The notes under the pieces are model-generated. The model saw only the letters and a program-made list of their open reading frames with translations, was not told the origin of the DNA and did not search any database. A stretch of 64,000 nucleotides of DNA, from assembly GCF_022761125.1 (NCBI RefSeq), contig NZ_JAKWJR010000007.1, positions 1 through 64,000 of the forward strand, in the 5' to 3' direction. The position numbers and the translations under genes were made by a program. Source of the DNA: Nocardioides sp. SR21. GTDB taxonomy: Bacteria; Actinomycetota; Actinomycetes; Propionibacteriales; Nocardioidaceae. Below are positions 62,582 through 64,000 of this stretch, in pieces; position 1 is the first letter of the stretch; each line of letters begins with the position of its first letter.

Positions 62582-64000
62582 TCATCGCCACAGGTCACCG
62601 CCGGTGGACTCCAGCAGGGCCCGCGCCGCCAACCGACCGCTCTCGACCATCCGGTCGAGCTGGTGGAACTCCAGCATGCCCACGCCCGAGGACGGCGGGG
62701 TGATCACGAACGCCCCGCGTTCGCGAGCGTGCTGTGCGGTGCCCTGGCCGCCGATCATCATGAGCCGGAGGAGCGCATCGCCGAGCGCGGGGACGCGCGG
62801 CGCCTCCCCTGCCCGCGGCGCCCGATCGCCGCCGCCGATGTTGACCGCCACGATCGGTCCCTCCTGGCGCTCCAGCAGCGTGTCGACGGGCAGGTTGTCG
62901 AGCACGCACCCGTCGACCAGCAGTCTCCCGTCGACCTGGAGCGGCGGCGTGAGGATCGGCAGCCGCGCCGACGCCGCGACCGCCTCCCACAGCAGCCCGG
63001 AGCGGTGGACCACCTGGCTGCGGGCATGCAGGTCCACCGACACGCACCGGAACAACCGCGGGAGTGCCTCGATCCGGGTGTCGTCCCCGAGGAAGTAGCG
63101 CAACCGCTCGGGCGTACGACGGCCTTTGGTGAGCGCCTTGGACGGGATCGTGTAGTCGCCGAACGGGTTCCCGCGCACGAAGCCCTCGTGGTGGAGCTCC
63201 TGGACCGCCCGGCCGTCGAGCCCGAGCGCATAGGTCGCCGCGACGATCGCGCCGAGACTGGTGCCGGCGATCCGGTCGATGACGATGCCCGCGTCCTCGA
63301 GCTCCTGGAGGACGCCGATGTGGGTCATGGCGCGGGCTCCGCCGCCGGCCAGGACCAGCCCGAGCGAGCGATTCGCGATGGCGCGCGCCAGCGCGTCGAT
63401 GCCCTCGTCCGGTGCGGGAGCACTGACGACCTGCCACGGATGGAGCAGGTCGATCCAGCGGTTCACGATCGCGTCGTCGGTCGGTCCGACCAGGACCAGG
63501 TCGACCCCGGCCGGCCCGTCCCACCGCTCGAGCACCGGCTCGTCGGTGCGGGCCACCAGGATCACGCGGTCGCTCTGGCGCACGGTCGCCTGCCACCAGG
63601 GATCGTCGTGGCGATCGGCCACCAGCAGGACGCGGTCGTGCAGCTGCTCGGCCCGGGCGAGCTGCTCGGCGTCGGCGCCGGTGGACACGTGGACGTCGCA
63701 GTGCGAGGCGATGCGCGCCGCCAACGCGCCGGCCACGGCCGACACGGGGCTGGCCGGTCCAGCGCCCACCACGGCGATGAGTCGCGCTGGCCCGCTGTTC
63801 GGCACCTCGTTCGGGCGAGCCGTCGCCAGCTGTTCCGCCAGAGCGGTGGCGACGGCCACGGCGGTGGCCGGCGTCTCCTCGAGCAGGTCCAGGAAGTCCT
63901 GCCGCGGAAGGGCGAGCAGGGTGGTGTCACGTCGCGCCCGCACCGACGCGGTACGACGCCCGGTCGTCAGCAGCGCCAGCTCGCCCACGGCAGCGCCCGG
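62582..64000 (-). CDS. Patatin-like phospholipase with N-terminal cyclic-nucleotide-binding domain (partial)
   Basis: At least 473 codons; the N-terminus lies beyond the window. The visible start carries the end of a CNB domain (PGAAVGELALLTTGRRTASV then RDTTLLALPRQDFLDLLEE). An intermediate alpha/beta region (LIAVVGAGPASPVSAV) follows. Patatin core: glycine-rich oxyanion LVLAGGGARAMTHIGVLQEL, nucleophile GTSLGAIVAATYAL and dyad Asp in LVDGCVLDNLPVD. It resembles neuropathy-target-esterase-like proteins (mycobacterial CNB-patatin type). Probably a membrane-associated lysophospholipase. Confidence 0.9.
   Translation of the reverse strand, partial: PGAAVGELALLTTGRRTASVRARRDTTLLALPRQDFLDLLEETPATAVAVATALAEQLATARPNEVPNSGPARLIAVVGAGPASPVSAVAGALAARIASHCDVHVSTGADAEQLARAEQLHDRVLLVADRHDDPWWQATVRQSDRVILVARTDEPVLERWDGPAGVDLVLVGPTDDAIVNRWIDLLHPWQVVSAPAPDEGIDALARAIANRSLGLVLAGGGARAMTHIGVLQELEDAGIVIDRIAGTSLGAIVAATYALGLDGRAVQELHHEGFVRGNPFGDYTIPSKALTKGRRTPERLRYFLGDDTRIEALPRLFRCVSVDLHARSQVVHRSGLLWEAVAASARLPILTPPLQVDGRLLVDGCVLDNLPVDTLLERQEGPIVAVNIGGGDRAPRAGEAPRVPALGDALLRLMMIGGQGTAQHARERGAFVITPPSSGVGMLEFHQLDRMVESGRLAARALLESTGGDLWR

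Overview
The window is a gene-dense, very GC-rich stretch of an actinobacterial chromosome, most like Nocardioides or a related genus of the Propionibacteriales. The evidence is the GC-saturated codon use, many GTG starts, pervasive ATGA/GTGA stop-start overlaps, a mycothiol conjugate amidase (mca), a fused CydDC, a DevR/DevS oxygen-sensing pair, and neighbourhoods known from actinobacteria (eno-ftsB-DUF501-ppx; metB/ilvA/greA/DUF4307/mca). The genus is inferred; the phylum-level call is firm. No transposase, integrase, phage gene, rRNA or CRISPR array is visible. Both edges cut a gene: a collagen-like secreted protein on the left and a patatin-like phospholipase on the right.

Region by region. 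1-6.5 kb: TPR lipoprotein, TPR-containing glycosyltransferase, eno, divisome protein FtsB/DivIC, DUF501, exopolyphosphatase, a tiny YtxH-like protein, family 5 uracil-DNA glycosylase and an odd tRNA (anticodon UAA but a short variable loop). 6.5-14.3 kb: PAS histidine kinase, membrane protein, secreted GH5 enzyme, Bax1-I protein, SGNH hydrolase, cystathionine beta-synthase. 14.4-16 kb: DUF35/thiolase pair behind a KstR-like box. 16.1-24.8 kb: an oxygen module, cydA-cydB-cydDC-devR on + and a PPOX protein plus devS on -, each arm preceded by a DosR-like box. 24.8-27.5 kb: small enzymes and a five-unit 59-bp hairpin repeat array. 27.5-31.4 kb: MoxR ATPase/GNAT/VWA operon. 31.4-35.5 kb: cupin/TetR pair, small proteins, a cobalamin-binding-like protein and two tandem secreted paralogues. 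35.6-39.4 kb: a 33-bp tandem repeat array, then six translationally coupled small genes (TSUP, YigZ, PPOX, VOC, DinB, GNAT). 39.3-45.5 kb: UbiB-like kinase, YCII protein, FliA/WhiG-type sigma factor, EamA exporter divergent from a MocR regulator, LuxR-type regulator. 45.5-48.4 kb: an approximately 2.8-kb accessory segment bounded by a duplicated msrA 3' end. 48.4-58.5 kb: msrA, metB, MutL-like ASKHA protein, AI-2E transporter, threonine ammonia-lyase, greA, DUF4307, mca, methyltransferase, AraC regulator. 58.6-64 kb: CtlX-like hydrolase, a KstR-like box between a reductase and an SDR, FUSC-like membrane protein, patatin.

How the genes work together. The best-supported circuit is hypoxia control: DevR (+) and DevS (-) are convergent neighbours, and each lies in a transcription unit whose upstream region carries a DosR-type box. 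Cytochrome bd synthesis (CydAB) and assembly (CydDC) would therefore be induced with their own regulator. Two loci (14.4 and 60.8 kb) share KstR-like palindromes and encode thiolase/DUF35 and dehydrogenases, which suggests steroid or lipid side-chain catabolism. Sulfur metabolism (cbs, metB, msrA, TSUP exporter) and thiol protection (mca) also recur.

Most notable non-coding structure: the hairpin array at 26.2 kb; the in-frame 33-bp array at 35.6 kb that duplicates the next gene's start; the msrA-flanked segment; and a composite A-rich motif shared by the sigma-factor leader (41.4 kb) and the gap at 57.3 kb.
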